A stretch of 64,000 bases of DNA from Actinophytocola algeriensis (GCF_014203735.1 NZ_JACHJQ010000010.1:186001-250000), one strand, 5' to 3'. Shown: positions 16,158 through 26,121, numbered from the stretch's first letter. Made by a program: numbers and translations. Notes: generated by a model not told the origin, from the sequence alone.

Positions 16158-18260
16158 ATGTCGTCCGCCCAGGACGTACCGGCCAAGGACAGCAGGCTCA
16201 ACCCCGTCGTGTTCTACGGTTCGTCGGCACTGATCATCGCGATCTCACTGTGGGCCATCATCACCCCGTCCGGCGCCGAACAGGCCATCGGCGTCGTGGT
16301 CGGCTGGGTGTCCGGGAGCCTGGGCTGGTACTACTTCCTCGCCGCCACGATCTTCCTCGTGTTCGTCGTGTTCATCGCGGTCTCCCGCTACGGCACGATC
16401 AAGCTCGGCCCCCAGCACTCGAAACCGGACTTCAGCCTGTTCGCCTGGGCGGCCATGCTCTTCGCCGCGGGCATCGGGATCGACCTGATGTTCTTCTCCG
16501 TGTCCGGCCCGGTCTCGCACTACCTCGCCCCGCCGGAGGGCGCGGCGGAGACGGTCGAGGCCGCTCGCCAGGCCATCGTGTGGACGATGTTCCACTACGG
16601 CATCACCGGCTGGGCGATGTACGCGCTGATGGGCATGGCGCTCGGCTACTTCGCCTTCCGCTACCGGCTGCCGCTGTCGATCCGCTCCGCGCTGTACCCG
16701 ATCATCGGCAAGCGGGTGCACGGCAGGCTCGGTGACGCCGTCGACCTGGCGGCGGTGATCGGCACGATCTTCGGCATCGCGGTGTCGCTCGGCATCGGCG
16801 TGGTACAGCTCAACCACGGCCTGAAGATCCTGTTCGACCTGCCCGAGGGCGTGCCGGCGCAGATCGGGTTGATCGCCGTCGCCGTCCTGATGGCCACGGT
16901 GTCCGCGGTCGCGGGCGTCGACAAGGGCATCCGGAGGATGTCCGAGCTGAACGTCGTGCTGGCCATCGTGCTGATGCTGTACGTGGCGATCATGGAGAAC
17001 CCGGTCCAGCTGCTCAACGCGTTCATCATGAACATCGGCGACTACGTGAGCCGGTTCCCCGGGATGACGCTGAACACCTTCGCCTACGACCAGCCCACCG
17101 AATGGCTCAACGCCTGGACGTTGTTCTTCTGGGCGTGGTGGGTCGCGTGGGCGCCGTTCGTCGGGCTCTTCCTGGCCCGGATCTCCCGCGGTCGCACCAT
17201 CCGGCAGTTCGTGGCGGCGACCCTGATCGTGCCGTTCCTGTTCACGCTGGCGTTCCTGTCGATCTTCGGCAACAGCGCGCTGTCCATCGTGCGCGGCGGC
17301 GACGCCGAGTTCGGTCAGACCGCGATGAACGCGCCGGAACAGGGTTTCTACGCCTTGCTCGACCACTACCCCGGGGTCACGTTCGCCGCCGGTCTCGCCA
17401 CGTTCGTCGGGCTGCTGTTCTACGTGACCTCCGCCGACTCCGGCGCACTGGTGATGGGCAACTTCACCTCCCGCCTGCGGACACCGACCACCGACGCGGC
17501 CCGCTGGGTGCGGGTGTACTGGTCCGTCGCGACCGGTGTGCTCACACTTGCCATGCTGCTGGTCGGCGGCGTCGGCGCGCTCACGAACGCGACGATCATC
17601 ATGGGCTTGCCGTTCTCGTTCGTGATGTTCCTGGTGATGCTCGGGCTGTACAAGGCACTGCGGATCGAACGGTTCCGCGAGGACGCCGCCCGTACCAGCC
17701 TGTCCTCGTCCCTGTCCGAACGGACGACGATCGAAGCCCGGGGCGTCACCCGCACGTGGCGGCAGCGGCTGGCACGGGCGATGCACTACCCGGACGAGCA
17801 GGCCGCGGCCCGGTTCATGACCGAGGTGTGCCGGCCGGCGTTCACCGAGGTCGCCGCTGAACTGCGGGAACAGGGTGCCGACGCCGACGTGCGCGAAGGT
17901 GTGGTCGCCGAACTCGGCATGCCGTACTACGAGCTCACCGTGGCGATGGGCACCGAGGAGGAGTTCACCTACCGCGCCTGGCCGTGCCGGGCACGGACGC
18001 CGTCGTTCGCACCGCGCAGGGGTGGTAGCGCGGAGACCTACTTCCGGGTCGAGGTGTACCTGACCGAAGGCAGCCAGGGCTACGACGTGCTCGGCTACAG
18101 CACCGAGCAGCTGATCAACGACCTGCTCGACCAGTACGAGCGGCACCTCGAGTTCCTGCGGCTGCACATGGAGACCACCCATGGCGCGTTGCCCGACCAC
18201 GCCGAGGACATCGTCACACCGGAGCCACCGGCCGTCCCCGACCCCGTCGGCAAGGACTGA
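16158..18260 (+). CDS. betT: BCCT-family choline/betaine transporter with C-terminal extension
   Basis: 700 aa inner-membrane symporter with about 12 hydrophobic segments between residues 15 and 510. The BCCT signature region includes NAWTLFFWAWWVAWAPFVG, and FAAGIGIDLMFFSVSGPVSHY lies in TM3-4. A roughly 180-aa hydrophilic C-terminal domain follows (from DEQAAARFMTEVCRP), as in E. coli-type BetT, where this tail senses osmotic strength. GGAGAGG precedes ATG 16158, which lies 4 nt after betA. Choline is the likely substrate given the operon. Confidence 0.92.
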   Translation: MSSAQDVPAKDSRLNPVVFYGSSALIIAISLWAIITPSGAEQAIGVVVGWVSGSLGWYYFLAATIFLVFVVFIAVSRYGTIKLGPQHSKPDFSLFAWAAMLFAAGIGIDLMFFSVSGPVSHYLAPPEGAAETVEAARQAIVWTMFHYGITGWAMYALMGMALGYFAFRYRLPLSIRSALYPIIGKRVHGRLGDAVDLAAVIGTIFGIAVSLGIGVVQLNHGLKILFDLPEGVPAQIGLIAVAVLMATVSAVAGVDKGIRRMSELNVVLAIVLMLYVAIMENPVQLLNAFIMNIGDYVSRFPGMTLNTFAYDQPTEWLNAWTLFFWAWWVAWAPFVGLFLARISRGRTIRQFVAATLIVPFLFTLAFLSIFGNSALSIVRGGDAEFGQTAMNAPEQGFYALLDHYPGVTFAAGLATFVGLLFYVTSADSGALVMGNFTSRLRTPTTDAARWVRVYWSVATGVLTLAMLLVGGVGALTNATIIMGLPFSFVMFLVMLGLYKALRIERFREDAARTSLSSSLSERTTIEARGVTRTWRQRLARAMHYPDEQAAARFMTEVCRPAFTEVAAELREQGADADVREGVVAELGMPYYELTVAMGTEEEFTYRAWPCRARTPSFAPRRGGSAETYFRVEVYLTEGSQGYDVLGYSTEQLINDLLDQYERHLEFLRLHMETTHGALPDHAEDIVTPEPPAVPDPVGKD

Positions 18261-18309
18261 ACGCTTCACCACAACCCGAAGGCAGACCGAACAGCGGACA
18301 GCACGTCAC

Positions 18310-18892
18310 GCGGTCATCGTTCCCACCTGGCGAGCCTTTGGTTCGAGGGCCGGGCGGTGAGATCGGCGAGCGGCTCAGCGCCAGCGCCGGGTCGGTGTCG
18401 ACCGCCCTCAGGTCGCTCGCCGCAGAACAGCACGGTGCAGGCGATGCTGCGGGCCGCGGACTGGCCTGCCACCGCCACGGTGCTGTCATCGGCACCGCAT
18501 GGGGCGGCCTGACCACGGAGGCCATTGACAGCACGAGCAATGACGTGTTCGCGATCGACCAGGTGCCCTTCCACCAGCTGTTCCCGAGGGTGGCGGCCGT
18601 GATCCACCACGGTGGCGCGGGCACCGTCGCCGCGGGACGGCCCCAGGTCGTGTGCCCGTTCGTCGCCGACCGACCGTTCTGGGGACAGCGGGTGCACGAC
18701 CTCGGAGTCGCACCAGCACCCGTTGGCCAACGCCATCTCGACGTCGATCGGCTCGCCGCGGCCATCGAACAGGCCGTGCGCGATACGCGACTCGCTTCGG
18801 CGGCGACCAGGCTTGGTCGACAGGTCCGGGCCGAGGACGGCGTCCGCGAAGCGGTTCGTCAACTGGAGACGATCGCCGCCCGGCGCTCCTGA
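18310..18892 (+). pseudogene. chimeric remnant: HTH fragment plus GT1 glycosyltransferase C-terminal half
   Basis: Around 18355-18420 the plus strand reads GEIGERLSASAGSVSTALRS, a MarR/GbsR-like winged-helix fragment. It is followed by pieces of a macrolide-type GT1 glycosyltransferase. TVQAMLRAADW (near 18440) is in one frame. AVIGTAWGGL, then VFAIDQVPFHQLFPRVAAVI and HHGGAGTVAAGRPQVVCPFV, are in another. The donor-binding HHGGAGT box is present, but several residues normally following it are missing and the N-terminal acceptor domain is absent. A 184-codon frame (18338-18892) remains open but is unlikely to encode an active enzyme. Confidence 0.65.
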
Positions 18893-18908
18893 CCTGGCCG
18901 TACCGGAA

Positions 18909-20279
18909 CTACAGCGCCTTCACCGCGGCCACGAGCTTGCTGAGCGATTCCTTGGCGTCGCCGAACAGAAGGGTTGTCTTCGCGTCGTACAGGAGTTCGT
19001 TCTCGATGCCCGCGAAACCGGGCCGCATGGACCGTTTGAGGAACACGACGGCATCGGCGTGGGCGACTTCGAGGATGGGCATGCCGTAGATCGGTGAACC
19101 GGGTGCGGAGTGCGCGGCCGGGTTCACGACGTCGTTCGCGCCGACGACGAGTGCCACGTCCGTGGTGCGGAACTCCGGGTTGATCTCGGTCATCTCCTTG
19201 AGCTTGTCGTACGGGACGTCGGCCTCGGCCAGCAGGACGTTCATGTGGCCCGGCATCCGCCCGGCCACCGGGTGAATCGCGAAGGTGACCTCGATCCCGC
19301 GCTTTTCCAGTTCGTCGGTGAGATCACGCATGGCGTGCTGGGCCTGGGCCACCGCGAGTCCGTAGCCGGGCGCGACGATCACCTTGCGGGCATAGCCGAG
19401 GAGGATCGCGACGTCCTGCGGACCCGCCGAGCGCACCGGGCGGTCCGACTCCGTGGTGCTGCCCAGCGTCGACCCGCCTGCGAACGCGCCGAACAGGATG
19501 TTGACCAGCGACCGGCCCATCGCGTCGGCCATCATCTTGGTCAGCAGCGTGCCCGACGCGCCGACCAGGGTGCCCGCGACGATCAGCAGCGTGTTGGACA
19601 GCACGTAACCGCTCGCCGCCACCGTGATCCCGCTGAACGCGTTGAGCAGCGAGATCACGATCGGCACGTCCGCGCCCCCGACCGGCAGCACCAGCAGCAG
19701 ACCGAGCGCCAGCGTCAGGACCGCCAGCAGGACCGCACCGAGCACCTCGCCGTCGACCGCCACCCAGACACCGGCGGCGAGAGTGCCCGCGACCGTCGCC
19801 AGGGCCACCCAGCGCATGCCGGGGAAGAGAATCGGCCGGCCGGTGACCAGTTCCTGCAACTTGCCGAAGGTGAGCACAGAACCGGAGAAGGTGATGGATC
19901 CGATGAGGACGGTGAACGCGGTCACCGCGAGATGTGCCAGGTCGCCCGAGGTGCCCTCAGCCAGCTCCAGCAGCGCGACCAGGGCGCCCGCCGCGCCGCC
20001 GACACCGTTGAACAGCGCGACCATCTGCGGCATCGCGGTCATCGCGACGCGCCGCGCCGCGAGTGTGCCGATCGCACCACCGACGGCGATCGCCACCAGG
20101 ATCCACACGAGACGGTCCGGGCGCTCGGCGGCGAACACGACGAGCACCGCCACCAGCGCTCCCGCCGCACCGACGAGGTTGCCCACCCGCGCGGTACTCG
20201 GCGATGACAACCCCTTGAGCGCGAAGATGAAGCAGACCGCGGCGACCAGGTACAGCAGTGCCGTCCAGTTCTCGCTCAC
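18909..20279 (-). CDS. pntB: NAD(P) transhydrogenase subunit beta
   Basis: 456 aa from GTG 20279 (VSENWTALLYLVAAVCF). It contributes the dII membrane part and the NADP(H)-binding dIII domain of the proton-translocating transhydrogenase. The N-terminal half is eight or nine hydrophobic helices. dIII contains KVIVAPGYGLAVAQAQHAM (NADP-binding GYG), HPVAGRMPGHMNVLLAEADV and VALVVGANDVVNPAA. The start overlaps the pntA2 stop by 4 nt. The enzyme couples hydride transfer from NADH to NADP+ to proton influx and supplies NADPH. Confidence 0.93.
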   Translation of the reverse strand: MSENWTALLYLVAAVCFIFALKGLSSPSTARVGNLVGAAGALVAVLVVFAAERPDRLVWILVAIAVGGAIGTLAARRVAMTAMPQMVALFNGVGGAAGALVALLELAEGTSGDLAHLAVTAFTVLIGSITFSGSVLTFGKLQELVTGRPILFPGMRWVALATVAGTLAAGVWVAVDGEVLGAVLLAVLTLALGLLLVLPVGGADVPIVISLLNAFSGITVAASGYVLSNTLLIVAGTLVGASGTLLTKMMADAMGRSLVNILFGAFAGGSTLGSTTESDRPVRSAGPQDVAILLGYARKVIVAPGYGLAVAQAQHAMRDLTDELEKRGIEVTFAIHPVAGRMPGHMNVLLAEADVPYDKLKEMTEINPEFRTTDVALVVGANDVVNPAAHSAPGSPIYGMPILEVAHADAVVFLKRSMRPGFAGIENELLYDAKTTLLFGDAKESLSKLVAAVKAL

Positions 20280-20578
20280 GCGCGGGGCTCCCGTTCTTTC
20301 CTGCCCCTGGCGCGGAACATCCGGAGCATCCGGTCGGTGACCACGAACCCGCCGACGAGGTTGACCGTGGCCAGGACGATGGCGACGAGTTCGAGCACGA
20401 AGATGGCCGTCGACTCGGTGTGCGCGGCGACCGCGATGGTGCCGACCAGCACGATGCCGCTGATCGCGTTCGAGCCGGACATGAGTGGGGTGTGCAGGGT
20501 CGAGGACACCTTCGAGATGACCTCGTACCCGACGAAGACCGCCAGCACGAAGACCGTCAGCAGCGCGATTCCATCCAC
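20276..20578 (-). CDS. pntA2: NAD(P) transhydrogenase subunit alpha, membrane part (split PntA)
   Basis: 100 aa. Starting at GTG 20578 (VDGIALLTVFVLAVFVGYEV), it has three or four hydrophobic helices, including SGSNAISGIVLVGTIAVAA, corresponding to the membrane tail of E. coli PntA. In many actinobacteria and alphaproteobacteria PntA is split like this into two genes. The GTG shares one base with the TAG of pntA1 and the end overlaps pntB by 4 nt, so all three subunits are translationally coupled. Confidence 0.9.
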   Translation of the reverse strand: MDGIALLTVFVLAVFVGYEVISKVSSTLHTPLMSGSNAISGIVLVGTIAVAAHTESTAIFVLELVAIVLATVNLVGGFVVTDRMLRMFRARGRKEREPRA

Positions 20579-21717
20579 TAGGACCGCTCCTCTCCACCGC
20601 CGTTGCCGAGCAGGTCCCTGGTGGGCGCGTGCCGGACCTCGCCACGGTGGGTGACACAGCACGCGGAGATGATCTCGTCGTCGAAGTCCGGCGCCAGGGT
20701 TTCGCCGGAACGCATGAGGAGCAACAGGTTCACGACGTTCGTGCTGTAGAGCCGGCTCGCCTGGGCGGGCAGCTGGCTGGGTACGTTGCGGCCGCCCCAG
20801 AGCAGCACGTCGTCGACGGTGAGCTCCTCGCCTGGTTTCACACCCTCGACGTTGCCGCCGGACTCCGCCGCGAGGTCCACCACGACCGAGCCGGGGCGCA
20901 TTAAGGCCACCATGTCCGTGGTCACCAGCAGCGGCGCGGGCCGCCCCGGCACCGCGGCGGTGGTGATCAGCACATCCGCCGCGGCCACGTGTGGTGCGAG
21001 CAGCTCGCGCTGCAGCCGGGCGCGTTCCTCGCCCATCTGTCTCGCGTACCCGCCCGTGCCCTCCAGCGTCGGCAGCTCCAGCTCGACGAACTCCGCACCC
21101 AGGCTGCGCACCTCGTCGGCGGCGGCGGCGCGCACGTCGTACGCGTGCACCACCGCGCCGAGCCGTCGCGACGTGGCGATGGCCTGCAGCCCAGCGACAC
21201 CGGCGCCGAGCACCAGCACCCTCGCGGGCGGGATCGTGCCGGACGCTGTCATCGCCAGCGGCAGGAACTTCGGCAGCCGCTCGGCGGCGACCAGCGCCGC
21301 CCGGTACCCGGCGACGAAAGCCTGTGAGGACAAGGCATCCATGGCCTGCGCACGAGCGATGCGCGGCACCAGCTCCATGGCGAACGCGGTGTGCCCGGCG
21401 TCGCGTAGCGCCCGCACCAGGTCCAGCTCCTGCGCCACCGGCAGAAACGACACCGTGATCGCGTTCGGGGCCAGCAGGTCGAACCGGTGCGCGGCGATCG
21501 GTTGCACGGACAGCACCACGCCGGCACCGTCCAGCGCGCCGCTGTCCACGGCCGCACCGGTATGCCGGTAGTCATCATCGGTGAATCCCGCGGCCTCACC
21601 GGCGCCCGGCTCGACCACGACTTCCAGTCCGGCTTCGGCGAGACGCGGCACCAGGTCAGGAACGAGCGCGACCCGCCGCTCGTCGGGTCTGGTCTCGCCG
21701 GCGATGGCGACCTTCAC
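20578..21717 (-). CDS. pntA1: NAD(P) transhydrogenase subunit alpha, NAD-binding part
   Basis: 379 aa soluble dI domain that binds NAD(H), related to alanine dehydrogenase. It starts at GTG 21717 (MKVAIAGETRPDERRVALVP). The Rossmann site is ARVLVLGAGVAGLQAIATSR, followed by VHAYDVR. Further conserved parts are SSQAFVAGYRAALVAAE and MRPGSVVVDLAAESGGN. AAGG lies 7 nt upstream of the start. It is the first gene of the pntA1-pntA2-pntB operon. Confidence 0.93.
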   Translation of the reverse strand: MKVAIAGETRPDERRVALVPDLVPRLAEAGLEVVVEPGAGEAAGFTDDDYRHTGAAVDSGALDGAGVVLSVQPIAAHRFDLLAPNAITVSFLPVAQELDLVRALRDAGHTAFAMELVPRIARAQAMDALSSQAFVAGYRAALVAAERLPKFLPLAMTASGTIPPARVLVLGAGVAGLQAIATSRRLGAVVHAYDVRAAAADEVRSLGAEFVELELPTLEGTGGYARQMGEERARLQRELLAPHVAAADVLITTAAVPGRPAPLLVTTDMVALMRPGSVVVDLAAESGGNVEGVKPGEELTVDDVLLWGGRNVPSQLPAQASRLYSTNVVNLLLLMRSGETLAPDFDDEIISACCVTHRGEVRHAPTRDLLGNGGGEERS

Positions 21718-21950
21718 AATCGCACCTTAACGCACAAACGCGGTGTGAATAAGGTGGTGTTTCCAGTCGAGACGACAACTGTGACGTGTCGGTCCACTTG
21801 AAACACGACACCGAAAGTCGAGTGAGGAAGGACCAAAATGCCGCCTGGTGAACACCGGGGCGGGATCCCGATGTCGACCCCGGAGGCGCCCAGTGGTGTC
21901 GTGTCGAGCTTGCCGCGCAGTTGCCGCCATGTCGGTCGTACGCTGCGACC
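21718..21950. other. intergenic region upstream of pntA1
   Basis: 233 bp between the pnt operon and the decayed CBS gene, presumably with the pnt promoter. The strongest plus-strand feature is GAGGAAGG before an ATG at 21838, but the frame it opens (MPPGEHRGG...) runs out of frame into the CBS remnant and has no recognisable product. I cannot assign promoter boxes with confidence. Confidence 0.35.
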
Positions 21951-22257
21951 ATGCACGCCAACGAGATGGCCGAGGCCTTCCCGGTGGTCGTCGCGGAGTC
22001 CGACGCCTGGGCCGCGGTCACGCAGATGGCGGAGCGCCGGCTACCCGGGCTGGTGGTCACCGACGCCACGGGCAAGCCGGTGGCGGTTCTGCCTGCCTCC
22101 CAGGTCGTGCTGATCCTCGTGCCCAGCTACGATCGTCGAGGTCGCCGCCGTGATGGCCCGCCTGCGCGGCCCGCTCGCCGCGGTGATGGACGGCGACAAG
22201 CTGGTCGGAGTGATCACCGCGTCCCGGCTCCTGCAACTCGCGCTCACCCGGCGCTAG
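21951..22257 (+). pseudogene. CBS-domain protein with internal deletion
   Basis: The first 60 codons (MHANEMAEAFPVVVAESDAW to ASQVVLILVPSY) match the start of a two-CBS regulatory protein. The frame then changes, and the last 43 codons (TIVEVAAVMARLRGPLA through GVITASRLLQLALTRR, stop 22257) are the end of the second CBS domain. About 80 family residues between them are missing and the joint near 22130 is out of frame. It lies 34 bp before an equally damaged permease gene, so the pair was probably an operon. Confidence 0.75.
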
Positions 22258-22291
22258 CCACGTCGACGCCCTCCCGGGCACGGAGTTCGGC

Positions 22292-22974
22292 GTGAGCACG
22301 GGGATCGCGATCACCGTCTTCGTCGTCGCGTACCTGTCCATCGCGACCGAGCGGATCCCGAAGACCGCCGCGGCGCTCGGCGGTGCGGCTCGACATCAAA
22401 CCGCTGCCGTTCCTGATCGCCGAGGTGCTCGCGTCCAACTCGTCCTCGCGGCCGTGTTCGCCGCGTTCATCGGCCACTCGGTGTTCCACATCGAACCCTC
22501 GGTGGTCGCGCTGCTCGGCGCCGGTGTGCTCGTGCTGATCTCCGGCACCAGGCCAAGGACTACCTCGCCGGGGTCGAGTGGGAGACGCTGCTGTTCTTCG
22601 CGGGCCCGTTCATCATGGTCGGCGCGCTGGTCAAGACCGGTGTCATCGGAGAGCTCGCCGCGTTGGCGGCCGACGCCACCGGAGGCGACGCGCTCGTCGC
22701 GGTCATGCTGATCCTCATCGTGTCCGCCTTCCTGTCCGGGATCATCGACAACATCCCGTACGTGGCGACAATGAGCCCGATCGTGCTCGAGCTTGCCAAC
22801 GACTCGGCATCGCCATGCGGGCGGGCTCCCCGATCTCGTTCTGGGAGTTCACCAGGAAGGGCGCGGTGATCACCGCGATCACGATCGCCATCGCCGCGCC
22901 CTACCTGTGGCTGCGGTACTTCGTCCTCGCCCGAAAGACCGGCCGACACGGACGGTGCACCGACGTCAGGTGAC
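22292..22974 (+). pseudogene. SLC13/ArsB-NhaD-type permease, multiply deleted
   Basis: Pieces of one permease follow one another in different frames. GIAITVFVVAYLSIATERI (N-terminus) comes first, then [18 protein letters not shown] (22388-22441), then [38 protein letters not shown] leads into [20 protein letters not shown] (to 22802). [20 protein letters not shown] runs to the stop at 22974. Against the usual length of about 430 aa only some 225 codons remain, so at least three or four internal segments were lost, with frame changes. Remaining residues are well conserved, indicating recent decay. Confidence 0.8.
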
Positions 22975-24612
22975 GTTGACCTCCCGTTCCCGGAACGCGA
23001 GCAGACCACCCACCGCCAGCGCGGCGGCCAGCGCGGTGAGCGCCAGGAGCGGCACGAAGTCGAGGTCGTCGACCGGCAACTGGGGGATGTGGCCGAACGG
23101 GGAGAGGTTGTTCATCCAGTTCGGGAACTGGAGGATCTGGCCGAGGTAACCGACCAGGAACGCGTACAACGGCACGATCCACGCCAGCGCTGCCGCGCGG
23201 GGCACGAGTCCCACCAGCAGTACCGCGATCCCGGCCGTGACCCACAGCGCGGGCAGGTACGCCAGCGACGCGCCGACCAGCTTCCCGACCATGCTGCTGT
23301 CGCCCATGGACGACGCCCCGGACAGGCCGATCCCCAGACCGGCGGCGAGCAGCATCACGACCGAGCCGATCAGGACGACGACGAGGTGGCTGCCGAGCCA
23401 GCGGACGCGGGACAAAGCGGTCGCCAGCACCGGCTCGGCACGGCCTGCGTTCTCCTCGGCCCTGGGCCGCAGCGCGGCCATCACCACGTACACGGAGGCG
23501 ATGATCGCCATGATGACCATGACCATCGAGGCGAACGACTCGGCGACCGTCGCGCCACCGATCTCGGCGATGACGTCCTGGAACGCGTCGATCCCAGCCA
23601 GCATGTCCTCGGCCTCGCCGAGGATCGAGCCGTACGTGACGCCCAGCAGCAGCATCGCGACGCCGAACCCGAACATCAGCCCGCGGTGCAGCCGCAGCGC
23701 GAACCCGATCGGGTGGGCCAGCGCGTTCGACGCGGCCGCCGCCCCACTCCGAGGCTGGCGCAGGCCCGCGCCGACGTCGCGCCGGCTGCTGAGCTGGAAC
23801 GCGACGAGCACGAGCCCGACAGCCAGCGCGACCGCGAGCAGCAACGGCCACCACCGGTTCTCCAGGAACGCCCACGTCGCCTGGACCCACCCGATCGGCG
23901 ACAACCACGACAGCCCGTTGTCCCCGACGTCACCGGCGGCACGCAGGACGTAGGCGACGCCGACGACCGCGAGCGCCAGACCGGCCGCGCCTCGCGAGTG
24001 CTCGGTGATCTGCACGGTCACCGCGGCCACCCCGGCGAACACGATGCCGGCCGCGGCGTGCGCGGCGCCGTAGAGCAGCGCACCGCTCCAGGTGATGCCA
24101 GCCATGCCGAGCCCGCCGAGGCCGGCCGCGATGAGCAGGGCCAGCACCACGTTGGTCGCGGCGACCACGGCGAGCGCGGCGACCAGGTGTGCGTGGCGGC
24201 CGACGACGTTGGCGCGAACCAGCTCGGCGCGACCGGTCTCCTCCTCGGCCCGGGTGTGCCGGACCACGGCCAGCACGCTCATCAGGCCAACCATGATCGC
24301 CATGAAGCCGAGCATCTGGTGGCTCATCATCGCGCCGAGCGTGTAGTCGCCCAGGTAGTGCGCGGGCCCGGTCATCGCGAGCCCCGCGGGCGTGCTCATC
24401 GTCTCGGCGACCTGGGCACGGTTGGTGTCGTCACCGTAGAGGTCCTGGAAACTCTGCGCGGTGCCGACGGTGGTGAGGGTGAGGGCGGCAAGCCACACCG
24501 GGATGCGTACCCGGTCCCTGCGCAGGATGAACCGCACGAGGGCGCCGGTGCCGGTGAACGTGCTGCCGCGATCGTGTGCGGTGACCGCGGGCCGCGTGGT
24601 CGTGATGGTCAT
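22966..24612 (-). CDS. ABC-2 type exporter permease (12-TM, polyketide/antibiotic export type)
   Basis: 548 aa, with about 12 hydrophobic helices in two similar halves ([20 protein letters not shown] and, later, [20 protein letters not shown]). This double-length permease is the type found in tetronasin-like exporters. The start overlaps the ATPase stop by 1 nt (TGATG at 24612), so the two form one exporter. The end overlaps the dead permease gene on the other strand. The cargo is unknown. Confidence 0.85.
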   Translation of the reverse strand: MTITTTRPAVTAHDRGSTFTGTGALVRFILRRDRVRIPVWLAALTLTTVGTAQSFQDLYGDDTNRAQVAETMSTPAGLAMTGPAHYLGDYTLGAMMSHQMLGFMAIMVGLMSVLAVVRHTRAEEETGRAELVRANVVGRHAHLVAALAVVAATNVVLALLIAAGLGGLGMAGITWSGALLYGAAHAAAGIVFAGVAAVTVQITEHSRGAAGLALAVVGVAYVLRAAGDVGDNGLSWLSPIGWVQATWAFLENRWWPLLLAVALAVGLVLVAFQLSSRRDVGAGLRQPRSGAAAASNALAHPIGFALRLHRGLMFGFGVAMLLLGVTYGSILGEAEDMLAGIDAFQDVIAEIGGATVAESFASMVMVIMAIIASVYVVMAALRPRAEENAGRAEPVLATALSRVRWLGSHLVVVLIGSVVMLLAAGLGIGLSGASSMGDSSMVGKLVGASLAYLPALWVTAGIAVLLVGLVPRAAALAWIVPLYAFLVGYLGQILQFPNWMNNLSPFGHIPQLPVDDLDFVPLLALTALAAALAVGGLLAFREREVNVT

Positions 24613-25541
24613 CAGGCGCTCCGGGTGGTGGTGACGTCAGCGTTGAGGTCGTCGCCGTAGTGGCGCATGAACAGCTGCTCGAGCGTCGGGGGCTGACTGA
24701 CCAGCGAGCGGATGCCGAGGCTGTGCAGGTACCCGATCACCGCGTCCAGCTGCTCGGTGTCCACGTCGAACCGCAGTTGTCCGTTGTGGACGGCCGGATC
24801 GTGCACGCCGGGCAGCTCGGCGAGCCGGTCAGCGGGTCGCGCGGTCTCGGCGATGACCGTGGTGCGGGTGAGGTGCCGCAGCTCCGACAGCGATCCGGAC
24901 TCCACGATGTGGCCGAGGCGGATGATCGAGACACGATCGCACAGGGCCTCGACCTGCGCGAGGATGTGGCTGGACAGCAGTACCGTCCGCCCGGCGGCCT
25001 TCAGCTCGCGAACGCACTCGGCGAACACGGATTCCATCAGCGGGTCGAGACCCGCGGTCGGCTCGTCGAGGACGAGCAGCTCGACGTCGGACGCGAGCGC
25101 GGCGACGATGGCGACCTTCTGCCGGTTGCCCTTGGAGTAGGTGCGCCCCTTCTTCGTCGGGTCGAGGTCGAACCGGTCGCACAACGCGTCCCGGCGCTTC
25201 CGGTCGAAACCGCCGCGCAGCCGGGCGAACAGATCGATCGCCTCTCCCCCGGTGAGGTTGGGCCACAGGTTGACGTCACCGGCCACATAGGACAGACGGC
25301 GGTGCAGTGCGACCGCGTCCCGCCACGGATCGCCACCGAGCACCGCCGCGGTCCCCGCATCGGAGCGCAACAACCCGAGCAGCACCCGGATCGTGGTCGA
25401 CTTCCCCGCTCCGTTCGGGCCGAGAAAGCCGTGCACTTCTTCGGTGTGCACGGTCAAGTCGAGCTGGTCGAGCGCCTTGGTCGTACCGAACGACTTGTCG
25501 AGGCCCGACACCGAGATGGCAGCGTCAGTCAGAGCAGGCAT
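24612..25541 (-). CDS. ABC exporter ATP-binding protein
   Basis: 309 aa. Walker A is [14 protein letters not shown]-loop region is [18 protein letters not shown], the signature is [16 protein letters not shown] (divergent, SKGN rather than LSGGQ), Walker B is [13 protein letters not shown], and the H-loop is [10 protein letters not shown] 25541 is taken as start because the ABC domain begins 10 residues later. It pairs with the overlapping permease, as an ABC-2 exporter of a hydrophobic or antibiotic-like compound. It may be controlled through the repeated CTTCACAAA motif upstream. Confidence 0.9.
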   Translation of the reverse strand: MPALTDAAISVSGLDKSFGTTKALDQLDLTVHTEEVHGFLGPNGAGKSTTIRVLLGLLRSDAGTAAVLGGDPWRDAVALHRRLSYVAGDVNLWPNLTGGEAIDLFARLRGGFDRKRRDALCDRFDLDPTKKGRTYSKGNRQKVAIVAALASDVELLVLDEPTAGLDPLMESVFAECVRELKAAGRTVLLSSHILAQVEALCDRVSIIRLGHIVESGSLSELRHLTRTTVIAETARPADRLAELPGVHDPAVHNGQLRFDVDTEQLDAVIGYLHSLGIRSLVSQPPTLEQLFMRHYGDDLNADVTTTRSA

Positions 25542-25851
25542 GAGATGTCCTCGTTGACAGGCGCACCGGCGATACCGGTGCGCAAGCGGATGTGCGAACC
25601 GCCACCCGGGATCGTCACCGGGCGGCCAGTCGAAGAACGAAAGAAAAGGCGGGAGTGCTCTACCGAACCGGCGGATCGGAGTCCGCGCGGCGCGCACCCG
25701 CGTGCGACGACGACAGGCGACCGGCATCGGCCAGGGGCACTCCCCTGACAGCCGCGTCCGTACCCGTCATACCTTCACAAACTACAGCATCTTCACAAAT
25801 TCGTGACGTTAAGAAAGCGCAAAGACTGGCATTGAGGCAGCCAGAAACTTC
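25542..25851. promoter_or_regulatory. ABC exporter upstream region with two CTTCACAAA repeats
   Basis: 310 bp without a gene. CTTCACAAA occurs at 25773-25781 and 25791-25799 (period 18 bp) inside an AT-richer patch, followed by TTCGTGACGTTAAG. On the minus strand these read TTTGTGAAG. Direct repeats spaced in this way suit a two-component response regulator or a SARP-like activator of the exporter gene. No clear -35/-10 pair was identified. Confidence 0.35.
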
Positions 25852-26121
25852 CTAACCTCGTTCCGGTCGATCACCAGAGACCCGAACCACTCGCGCTACC
25901 AGCCGAGCTGGTTCCGAGCCGGTGCGCGGCGCGATCAGGTGATACGACTGCACCTGGACAGCGGTGCCGTCGGCCAGCGCGACGATCGTCCCGCGAGGCA
26001 GTACCACCGCTCCTCGCAACTGAAGCAAAGGCACGTTGTCGAGCTGGTCGTGCAACACGGTGACGACATCGACAAGGTCAGTGCCGTCCGTCGATGAAGA
26101 GGAGTTCTGGCGATCGGTCAT
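25852..26121 (-). CDS. small hypothetical protein
   Basis: 89 aa from ATG 26121 (MTDRQNSSSSTDGTDLVDVV). An in-frame GTG at 26172 would add 17 residues. A polar Ser-rich start is followed by a compact beta-rich part (VPLLQLRGAVVLPRGTIVAL, then TAVQVQSYHLI). No membrane helix, cysteine pair or known motif is seen. The initiation signal is weak. Function unknown. Confidence 0.4.
   Translation of the reverse strand: MTDRQNSSSSTDGTDLVDVVTVLHDQLDNVPLLQLRGAVVLPRGTIVALADGTAVQVQSYHLIAPRTGSEPARLVARVVRVSGDRPERG

Noticed and set aside
21838-22113. 91-codon plus-strand frame with a good ribosome site (GAGGAAGG) before MPPGEHRGG
   Set aside because: It runs out of frame through the CBS remnant, is Arg/Pro/Ser-rich, and has no recognisable product. 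The ribosome site may belong to a lost gene.
23089-24660. 523-codon plus-strand open frame opposite the ABC permease
   Set aside because: The translation is charged and low-complexity (His/Gln/Arg/Asp-rich), an antisense shadow of membrane codons. The minus-strand permease has clear helices.
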